Assembly: GCA_003344405.1 (NCBI GenBank)
Contig: NOWV01000024.1
Coordinates: 1-64,000, forward strand
DNA from: Trichoplax sp. H2
Taxonomy: Eukaryota > Placozoa > Uniplacotomia > Trichoplacea
DNA length: 64,000 nt
Direction: 5' to 3'
The notes below the pieces were generated by a model. The model worked only from the letters and a program-made list of their open reading frames with translations. It made no database searches and was not told where the DNA came from. Both the position numbers and the translations under genes were made by a program. The first letter of the stretch is position 1; every line of letters starts with the position of its first letter. Positions 40,234 through 54,700 of the stretch are shown piece after piece.

Positions 40234-42960
40234 TGTCTCTATTGAATAAGATATAATTCAAATTCAAGCTATTTTATCAATTATAAATGATTAAATCAAT
40301 CAATCATCGATTATTTCCAATCCATTATTATTTGATTAAATCATCACCCAGTGATAGAGACTAGTGTTGTCAAATGATACAAGTGGAATACTTTGATTGA
40401 CCGACGATGATGTTATAGGATAAACAACGCGATCTAGTTGATCTAGGATGATCATCAAGGCAGCATTTCCATCAATCTTCTTGATGGTAGTCGACTTTGA
40501 CTTGGGGCGTTATTCTATTGTTTTCCAAGTTATTATACAGTTGTTGCACTTGATAATCTTTATCCTAGTCATCAACAAACTATCTTATGTTTCATCTTGT
40601 AATCGCCATTCTTTTTTCTCAATCAAGAAATGTTATTGACTAATATAGAATTCAATCATTACAATTACTCCTAAGAAGAACTGTTATGTTACAAATTCAT
40701 CGTACTCATCACTTCCATTCCTTTACTATCTGCACAGTTAATGATTTGACCTTGTTTGTATTTTTACACTCCTACTCTCCGATCATCAATTCATTGATAA
40801 TATCCTTCTTGATCAATCTATTTCCAACAACAAGTTAACAAGTAAAGCTTAATCTCCACCATAGTAACGTTATCATTGGATGATCAATTTAGATTGAAAC
40901 GTTGCACAGCCAAGGTAAACAACTTATTAAAACAAAATACTTGAGAGTAGCATAACGAATAGCTTCTATTTAACGAATAATATCGTTTGAATTAATTTAT
41001 TCATATTGACAGTCCAACTCTAAAATTAAAATTTTATACGCAATATGGTCAGATAGTTAAATAGCAAGATCATTGGATAGCATCATTATTTTAGCCCGAT
41101 CAAATACATACTTTTCAACGTAAAATTATTCTTGTAACACTTTATCCAACCATAGTATCGCTTACGTATTTAGATTATCCTACAACTTTCTATTAGCGTT
41201 TTCATCGTCATCACGTACAGTAGATTAATGGCTATTGAAGAAATTTCGCGTAGTAGTCTGAGTTGTATGCTGAGTAATCCATTTAAGATAGGCCCATCGA
41301 CAGTGTTAGAATCGTCTATACAATAATCTTATCATGTCCATCGGTGATTATCCATTCGGATATTGACTCGAACAGTAAATTAACTAAAATAATAACTATC
41401 GATAGTATCCTACATGGCAAATTATAAACATTAATTATCACCTTTGTCTGCAGCTAATCAAGCGATACATCTATACTAAAATAACTTTGGCTACAAACTT
41501 GTGAACAATAACGATAATCGTTTCTTACTCCATCATTATCGACTGGATAACTTGTCATCAAAAGTAAAAATTGGTAAGTTCAAGGTACCGGTAGTTTATA
41601 GGAATAAATCGTTTTCAGCTTGTTCCTACCGAAATATGCTGTCATGTTCAATTAGAGGAGTAATTTAAAAAATTAACTGCATCGGATCGCTGACTAACTG
41701 CCTTGATTAATCGGACTGATTGGATGAGATGAAGATTGGAGTAAATCGATTTAAATTTTATATCAATTTCTTTCCGTCTTGATACCATCTTGACCACGAA
41801 ATGACACGTTGAAAGTATCATTTGGGAAAATTCCCTTTTCGACTTCATTTGTAATTAGTAGAAAAAGAACAGAAGAGCCATGGTGTATTGTTCCATCATG
41901 ACAAAAAGCACTCCATAAGGGAATTTTAGACAGGTTGTGGTTTGAGTCGAGGCATGGCTACTTTTTCGTTATTTTCGAATCGATTTTCCTTACGATAATT
42001 CGTATAAGCGTGAAATTTTTGACATAATGGGATAAAGTTAAAGCAAAAGTTATCTGTTTGATTAAAGATTGACGTTGAATAGCACTAAAATTTGTTTAAA
42101 TTCCATAAACCTATAATGCAATTAGACGTAACTGAGTTAGACAAATACGTTTACGCGATGGGCGGCCATCCATCTCGGCATGGAGGACGATCTATTACCG
42201 TAATTATTTGATTTACTAACTTTTTGTTGTACGCAGTATAGGTAAACGATGAAAATTTAAATTGAACTAAATCGATCTCATTAGCAATCTTGAGTGTTGT
42301 GCTTTAGAAGTATCGCGAGCGATTAGAGTAACTTGTATCACAGTTCATTACGGTAGTAAATAAATGGATCGGTTAAGATCCGGTTATGTTTAAAGCGAAT
42401 CTTCTCTAACAACCAGGATCATTCAAAGGGGAAGAAGGATTAGATGTGATCGCTTTCTTAACACCTTAGCATTGGTTAGTCACTCTTAAAACAGGCTTAG
42501 ATTGACTACATGGAGTGTCTATCCCTAAGCATTCGTAAAAATATTTGCCATTTTGACATAAACGTGTCGCATATTCACTTTACGTTGGACTATTAGTATA
42601 GCATGAATCAATTCTGCCTTAGAGTTTGAGTAATAATTTTAATTTTCTTATATCCGATTGTCAAGGGTTTCTTTCACAACTGTTTGTGGTTAAACAACCC
42701 TTCTATAGATTCTTTAACTTGATTATGAGGCAGTATTGAAGAGAGATGTTATTAAATCTATTCTTGTAAATAAAAATTTACTTGATCATTTTTGGATACG
42801 CTCCCCTACTTTATTTTTAAAATTCTACTGTTATATTTCAAGCGACTGTCATGATTAGAATAGGAATAACTAATTGAATAGCCATATAAATTCGGCTGAC
42901 TATCATAGTAAATGTAAGCAATTTAGCCATTCCATGAAGACATGGTACAGTTTTGATTCA
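40234..42960. other. Intergenic, nothing recognised
   Basis: No supported gene. ATCAT-rich low-complexity stretches are frequent around 40260-41350. Isolated open frames at 40448-40639 (+) and 41648-41848 (-) lack family resemblance. Confidence 0.4.
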
Positions 42961-42969
42961 CAAATGTTC

Positions 42970-43270
42970 CCAAGCTACTTTGATTTGTTGTGCTATCGGT
43001 TTATTCGGATACTTTTAGATATAAAGTCGATCGCTTGATTTTATCATCTTTATCTCTTATTTTATGGATAATCCTACATGATAGACTGAAATTAAATTAT
43101 TACAAGGTGTTTTATTGCTATTTTATTACTTAGATAAGGCCGTATTTGTAACTTCTTTATTCAAATTACTTTGATTTGTTATCTAAACAGCTTATTCGGT
43201 TACTTTTAGATAAGCAATCGACCATTCCCTTCCATCATTTCCTTCCTTATTTTAGGGATCATTCAACATG
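42970..43270. repeat. Two-copy ~191-bp direct repeat
   Basis: The stretch ctactttgatttgttgtgc, followed by ttattcggatacttttagat and cgatc at 42975-43035, recurs at 43166-43225 with substitutions. The following blocks (ttattttatggataatcc / ttattttagggatcattc) also match. Confidence 0.7.
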
Positions 43271-44039
43271 ATAAATTGTAGCCAAGTCGCTATCAGCCAT
43301 GACATAATGATAGAGATCTCCATATTTTCAAACTGTGTTCATTACCTTGTGTTCTTCCGGGAAAGCGTAAAGTTTCGAATAGAACAGTGAACTTTATTTA
43401 TAAGATCTAAATGGTTCCCTTTAGTTTTCTATACATAAGCATAATTCAATTAAAAATCAAGTCAACTCGATAATTTGTGATTATATAATAATGACAGGAC
43501 GGGTTAACATCTCTTTTATCCCATGCAGAAGAATTATTTAGTCAAGACTTATTTATTTACTTACAGATTAATTGTAGATTAAGTTAAAGTATCATTCTCC
43601 GTAAACTGCTAAATCGGAACAGAGTTAGCAAGCTTTGAAGCAATAATGACACTCATCTTTCAACTTCAATGAGTCCAATTTGTAGTATATTTAAAGGCGT
43701 AGAATTTATATCCACAAGTCTACATAGACGCAAATTAAAGTGACTAATATGTTCATTGTATAATTACGCCATATATGGCTATTTAATAAGCCTCATTTCA
43801 TATTTTATAGCTTTAAAGGGCAAAAAATTTGTCAAAGTCTCCGTAAAATTATTGAACGATATTTCATATCAACACTTTTTCTCAGTATCACTTAATTTTG
43901 TTTTACTGTGAACACGTTTTAATCCAGTTTAATTTTGAGAATAACACATTCATGAATTGCTTGTTATTTTATACGGTAGTATTGCTATCTAGAAAATTTA
44001 ACGTCATGAAAAATTAAAATATTTTCGGGATTAGCGTAA

Positions 44040-44690
44040 GACTTTCTTCCTCTTAACATATTGCTATGCAAAAACTGTTAGAAATGGATGGGATATTATA
44101 AAATTGGATTTGTATACTATCATTTCATTTCAATATGGGCCTTAATAATTAATTAATGCTGGTGATTCTCTACTAGACATTCTTCCGCTAACCTTGCTTT
44201 ATAAAATTTGTTAGAAAAAGTATAGATGTATTTAATCATTCCTGAGCCCGTATTTCATTTCGACTTGAGCTTGGCTAATATTAGTTAGTCTTTGCTAGAC
44301 TTTCGACAACTCTACTATGTAAAACTGTTAGAAATCGGAGTAATATCAAAATCTATGTTGTAATGAGTAGACTCTCATTTAGTTTCTAAAAGGATTTAAT
44401 TAATAATAAACAGTCTTTACAAGACTGTTTATGGCAACTTTGTAATTTGAAACTATTAGAAATCGATATAATATTAAAAAATCCATTTAGTTGTCCATAG
44501 ACCCTCATCTGCTTTCTTGAAAGAATTTTAATTAATATCAGACAGCTCTAGGAAGATTTTCTTTGGACAATTTTGTCATATAAAACTGTTAGAAATCGAG
44601 ATAAATTTAGAGATGTATTTGTGTATCCGTATTTTAATTTCAAGATGACTTTAATTCATATTGGTTAGTCTTTCCATCGCCTATATTGAT
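44040..44690. repeat. Degenerate tandem array, ~128 bp unit, 5 copies
   Basis: The landmark aaaactgttagaaatcg recurs near 44072, 44204, 44321, 44450 and 44583 (spacing 132, 117, 129 and 133). Between the landmarks a tttcatttcaa/gactttaattaatat block and a tagtctttgctagac block are shared. Copies have diverged and carry indels. No reading frame is conserved. Confidence 0.85.
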
Positions 44691-45733
44691 TAATCGCCTT
44701 AAAGTTAAACTTAAGTCTTTGATAAGCAAGATGGATGGACTATTTAGTCACTTGATTCATCAAATTTAAAGTCATTTATCTGATCATGTATAGCTGCTTT
44801 CTACTCCTTTAATTCACTTTAACGGTAGAAATAATAATTGAAGAAACGGCATAGAAATAACTGTTTAATTATAGATTACATTAAAGTGATTATCTGAACG
44901 CATTATAAGTTCCATACTCCGATCTGAAAAGTCTTTGCTGTTATTGGCTAAAACTAATTAAAATGTAAATTAATTCCAGCTGTGACCAACTTTTAAATCT
45001 CTGTTGCTCTTGCCTAATTAATTGCAGCTTAAGTGTTCATTATTCAACAAGATTTCTTTCCTGACAGCATTGAATGTTTCATTTGATTAACGTATTGAAC
45101 ATTGTAATACTCGTAATTAATTAAAAAATAGCCTACAATAAATCGTGTTATTTTTAACTTTAAAATATTAGTTTTCTGCTCATCTGTGGCCTTACATGGA
45201 AAGTAGAGAGACATGAAAGTATTTTAATTTAATGCTTGGACTCTTTCCGTAACCGTTAAATTAAAGCGCTGTCCCGAAATTCTTATATTAAAGGTTTTGG
45301 TAATGCAATTTAGCCAACTGGCGAAGCTATAGTATTGACCGTTTATTATATATAAATTTCCATCATAAGTTGTTCTATATCCATCCTTAGCCAATCAGAA
45401 TAAATTTCGGTCAATATTGCACTTATTTCAATTGGCTGTAAATTGGTAACTTGAAGGGACTAAATCATGCGAATATTTAATCTTTGCTGATGTACTCATG
45501 CGATTATTACAATATATTATTTCAGTCAAGTTATCTCGGCTTCTCTATAGTTAGTGGGATAAAGTTCAAGTTTATATCTATGTATTCAGCCCCTTTTATT
45601 CTCTATTTTCCTATTTATACTAAACGGATTTCAATGCGTAAATCAAATAACCTAACAAGTATTTTTCGAAAATTGTACTGCTATCGTCAAATTATCCTTA
45701 ACGACTGATATTAACTCGAATAGAGCTAGAAAT
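44691..45733. other. Intergenic, probable upstream region of the CAP-Gly gene
   Basis: No exon or RNA gene supported. Non-coding first exons of the downstream gene could lie here. Confidence 0.35.
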
Positions 45734-48700
45734 ATGAGTATAGCCTTTACTAAATACCTAAGTATTCTACATCAAAATACGACTGAAACGTCTCATAAAA
45801 AGTAGTGAAAAATCGAATTTCGCCGGTGATTGCAATAAAGACTGCGCCATCCATATACTGATTCTGATCGATTTCTCATCCGAAGTGATAATAATTCTAT
45901 ATTACAATGAATATTATTTATAACAATTCTGTTGTTTCCATGCAGAATCGGAAAGATTAAACGCCCTTGAAACCTTTCTACTTACTGAAAAGTCAAGAAG
46001 AAAGCGGTAAGATATTCTTTATGGTAAATATTCTATATAAACATATGTTGGTATGCTTACATCCTGAAGTATCTGTATTTTGCAATCTTAATGGATCACA
46101 GATTTTGTTGGCTATAATTAAATGTGCTCCTCTTTTAAATATGACAACGAAACACGATCGTTGTATACTTTAAAATTAGAAAAATTAATTCAAAAGTCCT
46201 CTATCCTTTCAGTAAACTAGAATGTGCTATTTTTATTGTCATTGTAGAAAAATGTCCTCCGGTGACAACGTTGATATTAGTGAAATTTCACCATCTTATA
46301 ATCCATCTAATGGCGACGTTAAACAAATGAAAGAGAAGAGCACCATTAAAGTGTATAAGAAAACGACTTCAGCTAGCAATCCATTCCTAAAGCAAGCTCG
46401 TTATCGTCGAAGTACTGCTTCTGCCAGCGATACTTCGAGCACAGATGATTTATCACCGACTGCTTGTGATCCACCTATGATTACCAATCGATTTATTGGA
46501 CGTCCACGCCATGTAACTCCCTATAGAGCAGAAAATGAGACATCCAATGGCAATTATGGCCATCAAATCTATGTCAGACAAATCAATAATAGGAAAAAAG
46601 AAACGATATCGCCTTATTCGGGCAATTCAGAAAGCAATACCAATTCATTATCGCCGTCTCGACATAGTTCATTTTCATCCTTTAGCACTACAAGTACGGA
46701 TAATGCTGAAAATAAATTATCCGGCCATACGTTAAATAGTCCTGTTAGTGACAAGAGTGGTTATTCACCATCAAGTGAAGGCTTTAATGATGATTGGAAG
46801 GATAATCTTACAGCAACATCAGTGACTCCATGTCAAGTTGACGAAGCATTAGCATTGGAAACCGACAGCAATCATACATTAAGTAACGATTTATCAGAGT
46901 CTCATCATTATAGTAATGGCTATACCGATCCAGAGCCATCGATTACTGTCAATGGTAATAGTATTGATAGTATGAACGGCAGTTCTTATTTAATTGAAGA
47001 TACTCTTGTTAACGGTGGCCAAGAAGTAGTAGAAAATGGCCAACATCATGATCATCCTAATGGGAATTATCACGATCTTGGCAATCATCGTGATGAAAAA
47101 CATGATGTTATTGAGAATGATAGCCATGGAATAGATTCCGATGATGAATATGAAAATAAAACTATTGTTGAGGCAGAAACGATGGAAACAATTGTTGATT
47201 TGAATGGTGATCAAAATCATCAAGATAATCCAGCCCCTGATCAATTGATAGGAATAATACAAGATCCTGCTGAAATAGTTGAGACACAACGACAAGATCA
47301 AGAATTAAATCAACAAACCGCAATCGAAGATCAACAGGAGAACATGAATAGAGATTCTTTACTGTCTTCTATCAGCCATGGCGAAGATATGATAAGCAAA
47401 GGTGACCATGATGAAAGTAATGCCGAAAATTATCCATCTACTATTATAGATCAAGTGGAAGAGACTACAAAGAACGATGATAATTCTACAGAAGTTCATG
47501 TGGAAGCCAGCGAAGGCGATAATTCTTCTGTTGTCAAAGTGGATGTTAGTTCAGATGCTATATTTACTGATCGGAATAGTTCACCATTGCTGCAAGATCT
47601 TAACAAAGAGGTTTGTCCTAATCGATGGACTAATATATTGCTGCACGTGAAAAGTGTTTTTGAATTGCACTGATTAATTTTATTCTTGATGATGTTTATG
47701 ATTGATAGTTCGATCCATTGACTAAAATTGATCGCCCAAATAGCCTGACTGCAACCGAAGATATAACACCAGTTTCCGATCTGATTTCGTATCGTTATCA
47801 TCCAACAGAATCAATACTTCAACAAATTTATGATTTAGAACAAAAAATAATGGATGTTGCTGTAGAGGAAGAGCAAGAATTGCTACCGGTAAATAACTAT
47901 TAGCCACTATCAATAGATAATGAAAGTGTTGTCAGTGTAGATTGGATTTTTAATTTTAAACAACATCGGATTATCACTACTCTACGTCTTTGCATCAATT
48001 GCTGAATCATGGATTACTAAATTACCATTTGGTTTTTAGTATTCCTCAGTAGAAAATTATAGGATGGTTTAAATTGTTCTCTAACGGATCAATGCTTAAA
48101 TTTATAACTAACATCATAAAATTATCCCTAATTTCTGTTATAGAATGAACAAGACGATTCTGATATGCAAAATTCTACAGCACCTGAAAGCATGAACGAA
48201 GCCTTACTCCAAATTAACAAATTGAATCAACAAAATCGTGAACTACGTCGAAGAAACAACGCTCTTGTTGGCCATATTAAAAATAGAAACGATCAGCTAC
48301 ATCTAATTAGACGAGAAAATCTATTACTACTTGCTGAACGTAAAAAAATGATCGGTCGGTCGTCTAATGTAGGCATTGATATCCATTTAGCATTGGAAAG
48401 AACAGCCGAGGCTTCTCAGCTGAAATATACTAAAGATGAAATTAATCGCATGAATGATGAAGGTATATTTCAAGATCATGCCCATAAGAATCGATGCCTT
48501 GAGTCTGCTGAAGCTTCGAATGTTGATAAATTGATAAATAGGTCGTTTTCAAATGAGCAAATATTAATGTATCAGGATAATGAGCTGCTGAAGAAAGATT
48601 CTAAAATAGATCAAAAATCGAACACAGATAGAGTTGTGCCAAATTCCGTGGAAAGTTTTGATCACAAAAGCATAGTTTCATCGGCTATGAATTCTTATGG

Positions 48701-50200
48701 TTTAGAGGATTTAAAATTGGATAATAACAATTGGCGTACCGCAATAGATGTTAGCAGAACCGTCAATTCTTTAGAGAGTCATAATCAGGATGATGTCGGT
48801 AAACCAATAAAATTTCACGAAGATAATCGTCTTCATTCTAACCAAATTATGGGTTCGAAATCATCATTTCATCGATACTATACAGATTCATCAAAATTTA
48901 TGCAATCTTCAATCGGAAATAGTTCAACAACATCTGTTTCCAGTAACATTTTTGATACAAGCTCTAATATTGACGAAAAATATTTCAAAGCATTAGCAAA
49001 TGATAACTTAAGCTATACTTCATCTAAAAGGGACGAGAGAATAAAGTTAGCGGAGGATAAGGATATACTTCTCCCCAAATCCTCTAATATTGGGAAATTT
49101 ACCGATGATGATGAATTTAATATAGATCTTAGTGGTAGTTTACACAGGACTGATTATAGCACCTATGAATCACCTCGGTACCGCGACAGATCAAGTTATT
49201 CGTCTCCTCGATCATTAAAAGTTGGAGAAATAACATCCAGTGCTAACACTGATTGCCCAAGGTAAAAATTACTCCTACTTCAATAGACTAGCGTAATATA
49301 TGATTATTATGTAACTATTTTAATAGCATTAAGCATTTTCTCAAGCCAAAATATGCGAGATTTACGATAGATAGCATACGTAGCATTAAGCAATTTGTCA
49401 GCAATGAAGGATATGAATATTTAGAATAAATAGAATAAAACATAAAGCTTTTTATCCTTCTTAATTCTCAAGTATATTTTGATAACTAAGAGTTCTTCTT
49501 TTAGACAAATAGCCTATTTAGTAATGCCTACAGCAAACGATTACATCATCTATGTGAAATACATTTATCATGTAACCTTAAATGATATCCTGTGCTGCTA
49601 TAATATATCAGTCGTTTCAATACTTACAGAGGCTGGCCTAGCAGTCCGATGAATGAAGGTGAGATCAGGGTTGGATCCGTTGTTAGGATTAATTCCGTTA
49701 CAACAAGAAAATCAGTGGTTGGAACTGTAAAATATAAAGGCAGTATAGGTGGGAAGGCTGGTGTACATTTTGGAATTTTATTAGATACTCAAGGTTAGTA
49801 CATGCCTATAACGTTAGTAGATTCATTTAGTTGAATACTTAGACATGGAATAATAATGATTTACTACTTTATTATTAAACTCTTCTTAATGTAGATGGAA
49901 ACAGCGACGGCAAACATGATGGCAAAAGATACTTTTACTGGTAGGTGAAATACTTATTTATCTTTCATTAGATAGTATATTTTCATAATGCATTATATTT
50001 TGTTGCTTCTTCTGGCTATATTATCAATGCTGTCTTTTCAGCTATTGGTTTTATATGCATAAGATTGATCTATCTTCTTTGAGTTTCAGATAAATGATTA
50101 TGATTTTTCTTCAATAATTGTATCATTTCTTACTGTTTTCAGTAAATCTGGCTATGGCATTTTTGTACCTTTTGGCAAGATCGTCATGGTTTTCAAATAA
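45734..50200 (+). CDS. C-terminal CAP-Gly domain protein with coiled coil (cytoskeletal), 8 exons
   Basis: Exons: 45734-45761 (tentative start), 45946-46006, 46248-47610, 47709-47888, 48144-49261, 49630-49793, 49895-49940 and 50143-50200. All phases close, giving about 1,005 aa. If the first two are wrong, ATG 46252 gives 974 aa. The N-terminal ~450 residues are low complexity, rich in Ser, Asn, His, Asp and Glu, and probably disordered. A short coiled coil lies around LLQINKLNQQNRELRRRNN (from 48190). The last ~75 residues form a CAP-Gly fold: VGSVVRI, VVGTVKYKGSIGGKAGVHFGILLDT, KRYFYC and YGIFVP. CAP-Gly domains bind EEY/F tails of tubulin and EB/CLIP proteins. The usual GKNDG signature is degenerate here (GNSDG). 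The domain is clear, but I cannot name the orthologue. Confidence 0.85.
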
Positions 50201-51709
50201 CTATCGTAATTATCTCACGTTTTTTAACACAACTCAAAACCAATCTTCTATTGAAATGTAATTAAACTGCGTTTTATCAGGATTTACTTTGATATATATG
50301 TACATTCAAGGATATATTTATACTTGTATCTTTTTAAACTTATTATCCAGTTGTTTATTTAAATCTGATTGAAGATTTTATATTGTTTCTAATGAAGTTT
50401 GATGGAGAATTGTGTTGCGTAACTAACGACATCGTATAAAATCAATTTGTTTAGATTCGACTAAAGATGTTTATTTATTATTACCTATCATATGTAAAAG
50501 TATACACTGTTACGCTCAGATCAATTCTACATGAGTGATCGTACTCATGTCGCATAGATACTATAACTAACTTTCACTATTGTGATATATTACAATCTTA
50601 GACCAATTCAGTAACTGTAATTTCTCATTTGCTTAACTATTTACAATTATTCTTATTTTATGTATTTGCATATTAGTACACCTATTTATGTGTACTATGT
50701 ATAAAAGAACGAAGTAACTACAGATGATGTACCATCATTTACTATGCTGTTACCATTTGTTAAATATGAGAAATTAGTCAACTTTTTATAGCATTAATAA
50801 CCGTTAGCAGTGGTTAATATCTGAACTATCGATTCTTTCGTATTTTTTTTAGAAGTTTTGCTTTACACGTAGATATTACATATATATGCAAAGTACACTT
50901 GTACCATGGTAGCTGCATTAATAATGATTATCATGCAAAACAAATTACGTAGCATATTTATAGATAAAAAGTCGCAAATAATCATTCCCCAAATGATTGT
51001 CAGTATCACAAAGATTTATATATCCGCCAAGTATCGTAACAAGAGGCTTAGACGTTAACATACCGTTACACAGTAGTCGGTTACAACATTTTTTGAAGCA
51101 TAGAATAGACCATAGCTAAATATATCACATCGGCGCAAGCACGTTCTCATACTCAAATTCTTGTTGATTTTTAACAAGGATCATATGCTATATTTTAGTA
51201 ATTTTAATAAATAACTTGTGCTGATGCTAAGTAGCCTTACAATCATTAATAAGTGCAGAATTTCATAGTAAACTGTACACACGATATACGGTATACATAA
51301 ATGCATCAATTACACCGTATATTGCTACAAACGCAAATAAAAAATCATTTTTAAAACAATCTTAAAAAACTTGGTTATATTACATTACAAAGGTTCAGCA
51401 ATCCTGACGGATAAAATGTATGTAAATCGATATTATTGATCACTGCTTCCATTTCAAAAGAAGCTATATTTACAATTTAAAGTACTTTACAGGTGTCCAA
51501 TCTGCAACTTATAGAATCTGTATAAAATCTTTTTATACTAAAAGTATCAAAATGATTTAAGTTTAGTTGAGTATCAGTTATAAACATTCCTTATCTAACA
51601 AAAAGTAGGCCTTCGAGTCAGATCATGCCTATGACTGCAGATTGGAGCTTTATATTTTAAGTGCGATTCTTTGCAAAAAATTTAATACGCTGACATCACC
51701 CTAATGCAA
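50201..51709. other. Intergenic between convergent CAP-Gly and TAB2/3-like genes
   Basis: Very AT-rich sequence containing the 3'UTRs of both neighbours. No further exon was recognised. Confidence 0.5.
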
Positions 51710-54700
51710 TCACCTAGTTTCATGGAACGAATTAGCCCGTTGATATTGGGATCCGTACGTATAGCTAGCTGAAGAATTACTTCTACCATAGTTTGCAGGG
51801 CGATGAGATTGATTATTTTGAAGTGTATTTTCAGAAATAGATTGATGTGTAAAAAAATTTCTCGAGTTTCCTTGATGATTAAATTCGGTCCCTTCAGCCG
51901 AATTGGCTGGAATAAGTGGAGCACATGTAGGTGGCGGCGGACTAGGAGGAGTATAGAATTGCCGTTCTTGATAGGGATAATGTGGTTTATCCGAAATTTG
52001 CGGCCTTGGCGGCCTAGGTGGTGGTGTTGACGGGATTGTTGTACTAGTCTCGTCTTCGGGATGGCGCGGCTGCTCACACATTTCGCACTTTACCAAACTA
52101 TAATCATTTAAATATGTACACCTGCTGCATTTCCATTGTGGAGTAGCTAACGGATAAGAAACAGATATACCAATATTATACGAAAGGGAATCAAAAATTG
52201 GCATCAATTACTTACTATACAAGCTATTCCTATGTATGAATGGGTATATATATAATCTAAATGTTAATATTAGTATCGCAGCGCCAGTAAATTGCCGTTA
52301 CCATCAATACCCTAGAATTGTTTAATAAATAGCGAAATTTTAAACATACTTGGCCTATCACTTAATAATCTAATTGATCGCTGCAGAGAATCGATGTCTT
52401 CTTTCAATATGTCAATATTCTTTGCCTGAAAATTAAATAAGACAGCAAATAGAAGAAAGTTAATATGCTACTTAAAGACTTAGTCGTACTAGATCATCCA
52501 GATTTATGACAGACTAGATGAAGGCAAAATACGTTATCCAGCAGACTTTTATACAGTACCACACATTATACATGAATTGAAATGTTCAAATAATTTCAGT
52601 CAATACACTGAATAAGATCAATGTCAGAATTAATTATAGTTCCAATCAACACATTTATCGTTATGACTATATGTATCGTTACATATGTAATTTTTCTTTT
52701 TTGTGATAAAGCATAATAACAATATTTGCCGTAAAGTACACTATAAATATTGACAGACATACAGTGCAACATATTAAAATCATAAATCTTAGGCATTATT
52801 CAAGTAAAGATGGATTCCTATTACTTATTGATAAATAACTTAAAGAGATTGATGAAGGAAAATAGAAATTCTTACTAGAGCCTTAGCTCTTTCATTCGAT
52901 AATTGGAGTTTTTGCTGTTTTTCTTCAATAGCAATTTTCAGTTGTTGTAATTCTTCTTCCTTCCTTTCGATGCGCTGTTGTATAATGAACAGTCGTTAGT
53001 AAAACAAACCTAAACTAAATTTCATACTAAGTATGCCATCGATGTAGACATTACTCACCTTTTTGGTAACATTTAAGCTAAAGAGCTGGTCTCTGATTCT
53101 ATCTGTATATCAAATAATGAAAAATTTTGCTCAATCTTTAATATCATTATCAAGGCAGGCAGTATCAATGTCTAATTATGATATGAAATAACATTGCTTG
53201 TTTATTCTACTGACACAGGCATCTAGATCCTAATGTCTACAGCTGTTGTTTTGAAGTACGACTGATTACTGAAAAACAGTTACTTCGATGACGTTATCTG
53301 CACCGGTATAAATAAAGTAATGTAATCTAAAAATTACGCTGTCTTCATACTACCACGAAAACATATTAGCTAATTTATCAATATCGATATGCTCTTGTGA
53401 TCGTGTCATGATTGCGAAATGATGATAGTATATGTTCTTGCAGGATTTAACTTATAGTTTCAATGTAATTTCCAGAGCAGCTGCCGAAGCGCTACTTGTG
53501 AAACTAACTCTTATAAGCATCAATAACTATATTTCATTACACTTACGAACAACGCTAATTATCAAAATTCAAAGGTCAGGACATGGTTTACAGGTATATA
53601 TTGATTACTCTACTACCAACGGTATACTTTTGTTGCAATAAAGCTAGTTGGTGATAATTTCTATTGAGATTAAATACATTAAGATAATCTATTTATATCG
53701 AAGCAATTGATTTGTAAATCTGTAAAGTATTCTTTAAAACTACTATCCATTGAGAGATAATTCCAATGTTGTAGTATTACTGTATAAGACTAAATTGAAA
53801 TCTCGTTGCTAAGGAGTAAACTAAAAGCTTAAGATGAATAGGCTACCTACTTTGCGACTGAGCATTCAATGTACCCGATTCGTCTTCACTGGTAGTGCCA
53901 GATGTTGCGTTACTCCAAGGACTTCCGTCATCGAAAGGAGATACAGATGGGATAGGGCGCATCGTATCCGATGGTGTCGGTGTTGAGGGTGGTGAACTGA
54001 TTATCAAAGAATGAGAGAAACTGATATGTAATCTATCAGGCCGAGGAGTTTCAGGATTTGGTGTTGGATCACTTTCATGATCTCCGCTTAAAATTTGACG
54101 GCATAATGCTAAATTGTTACCGCTCTGTTTAGTCAAAAAGTTCCAAAAATTAGTGATTACGAAAGCAGTTCTTTGGATAACTTAATATGTTGTTTACAGA
54201 TGACACAACTATGGGAACTAGTGCATAATATCAATTTTGCCTATTGCATTTTTGCGGCTACATCAAGAATAATGTGAAAGACGAAGCAAGCGCCATTTTA
54301 TCTAGGATTTCATGGTAGAAGGCGTCAGAACCAGTCAGCCATGCACTACAAAGTACTTACTATCGACTATATTTAGAGTATCGCTAAATGATTCTAATTC
54401 TAAAGTTATGTAGCAGCACAAATTGGCATTTATTGTTAATGCAGCATTCAAAACGTGTTTATGTATTCAACTTAAAAAGTTTCTGTCACTTGATATCGTT
54501 GTACACTCTTTTAAATATATATTGTAACTACTATTTACAGCAAATCACTACGTAATAAATACATATCAATCTGAAGTTCTATATATGCACATATGTAAGG
54601 CATAGGCTTTAATTTTATATCTCTATCCTAACAAGAGGACGTTCGCTTTTTGTACTATTTCATCGTCATAAATATCTGCACCCAGGGAAAAATATTACAA

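Noticed and set aside
46990-47301. 103-codon minus-strand ORF, hydrophobic.
   Set aside because: It is the antisense shadow of the Asn/His/Asp-rich exon of the CAP-Gly gene; its Ile/Met richness is produced by that codon usage.
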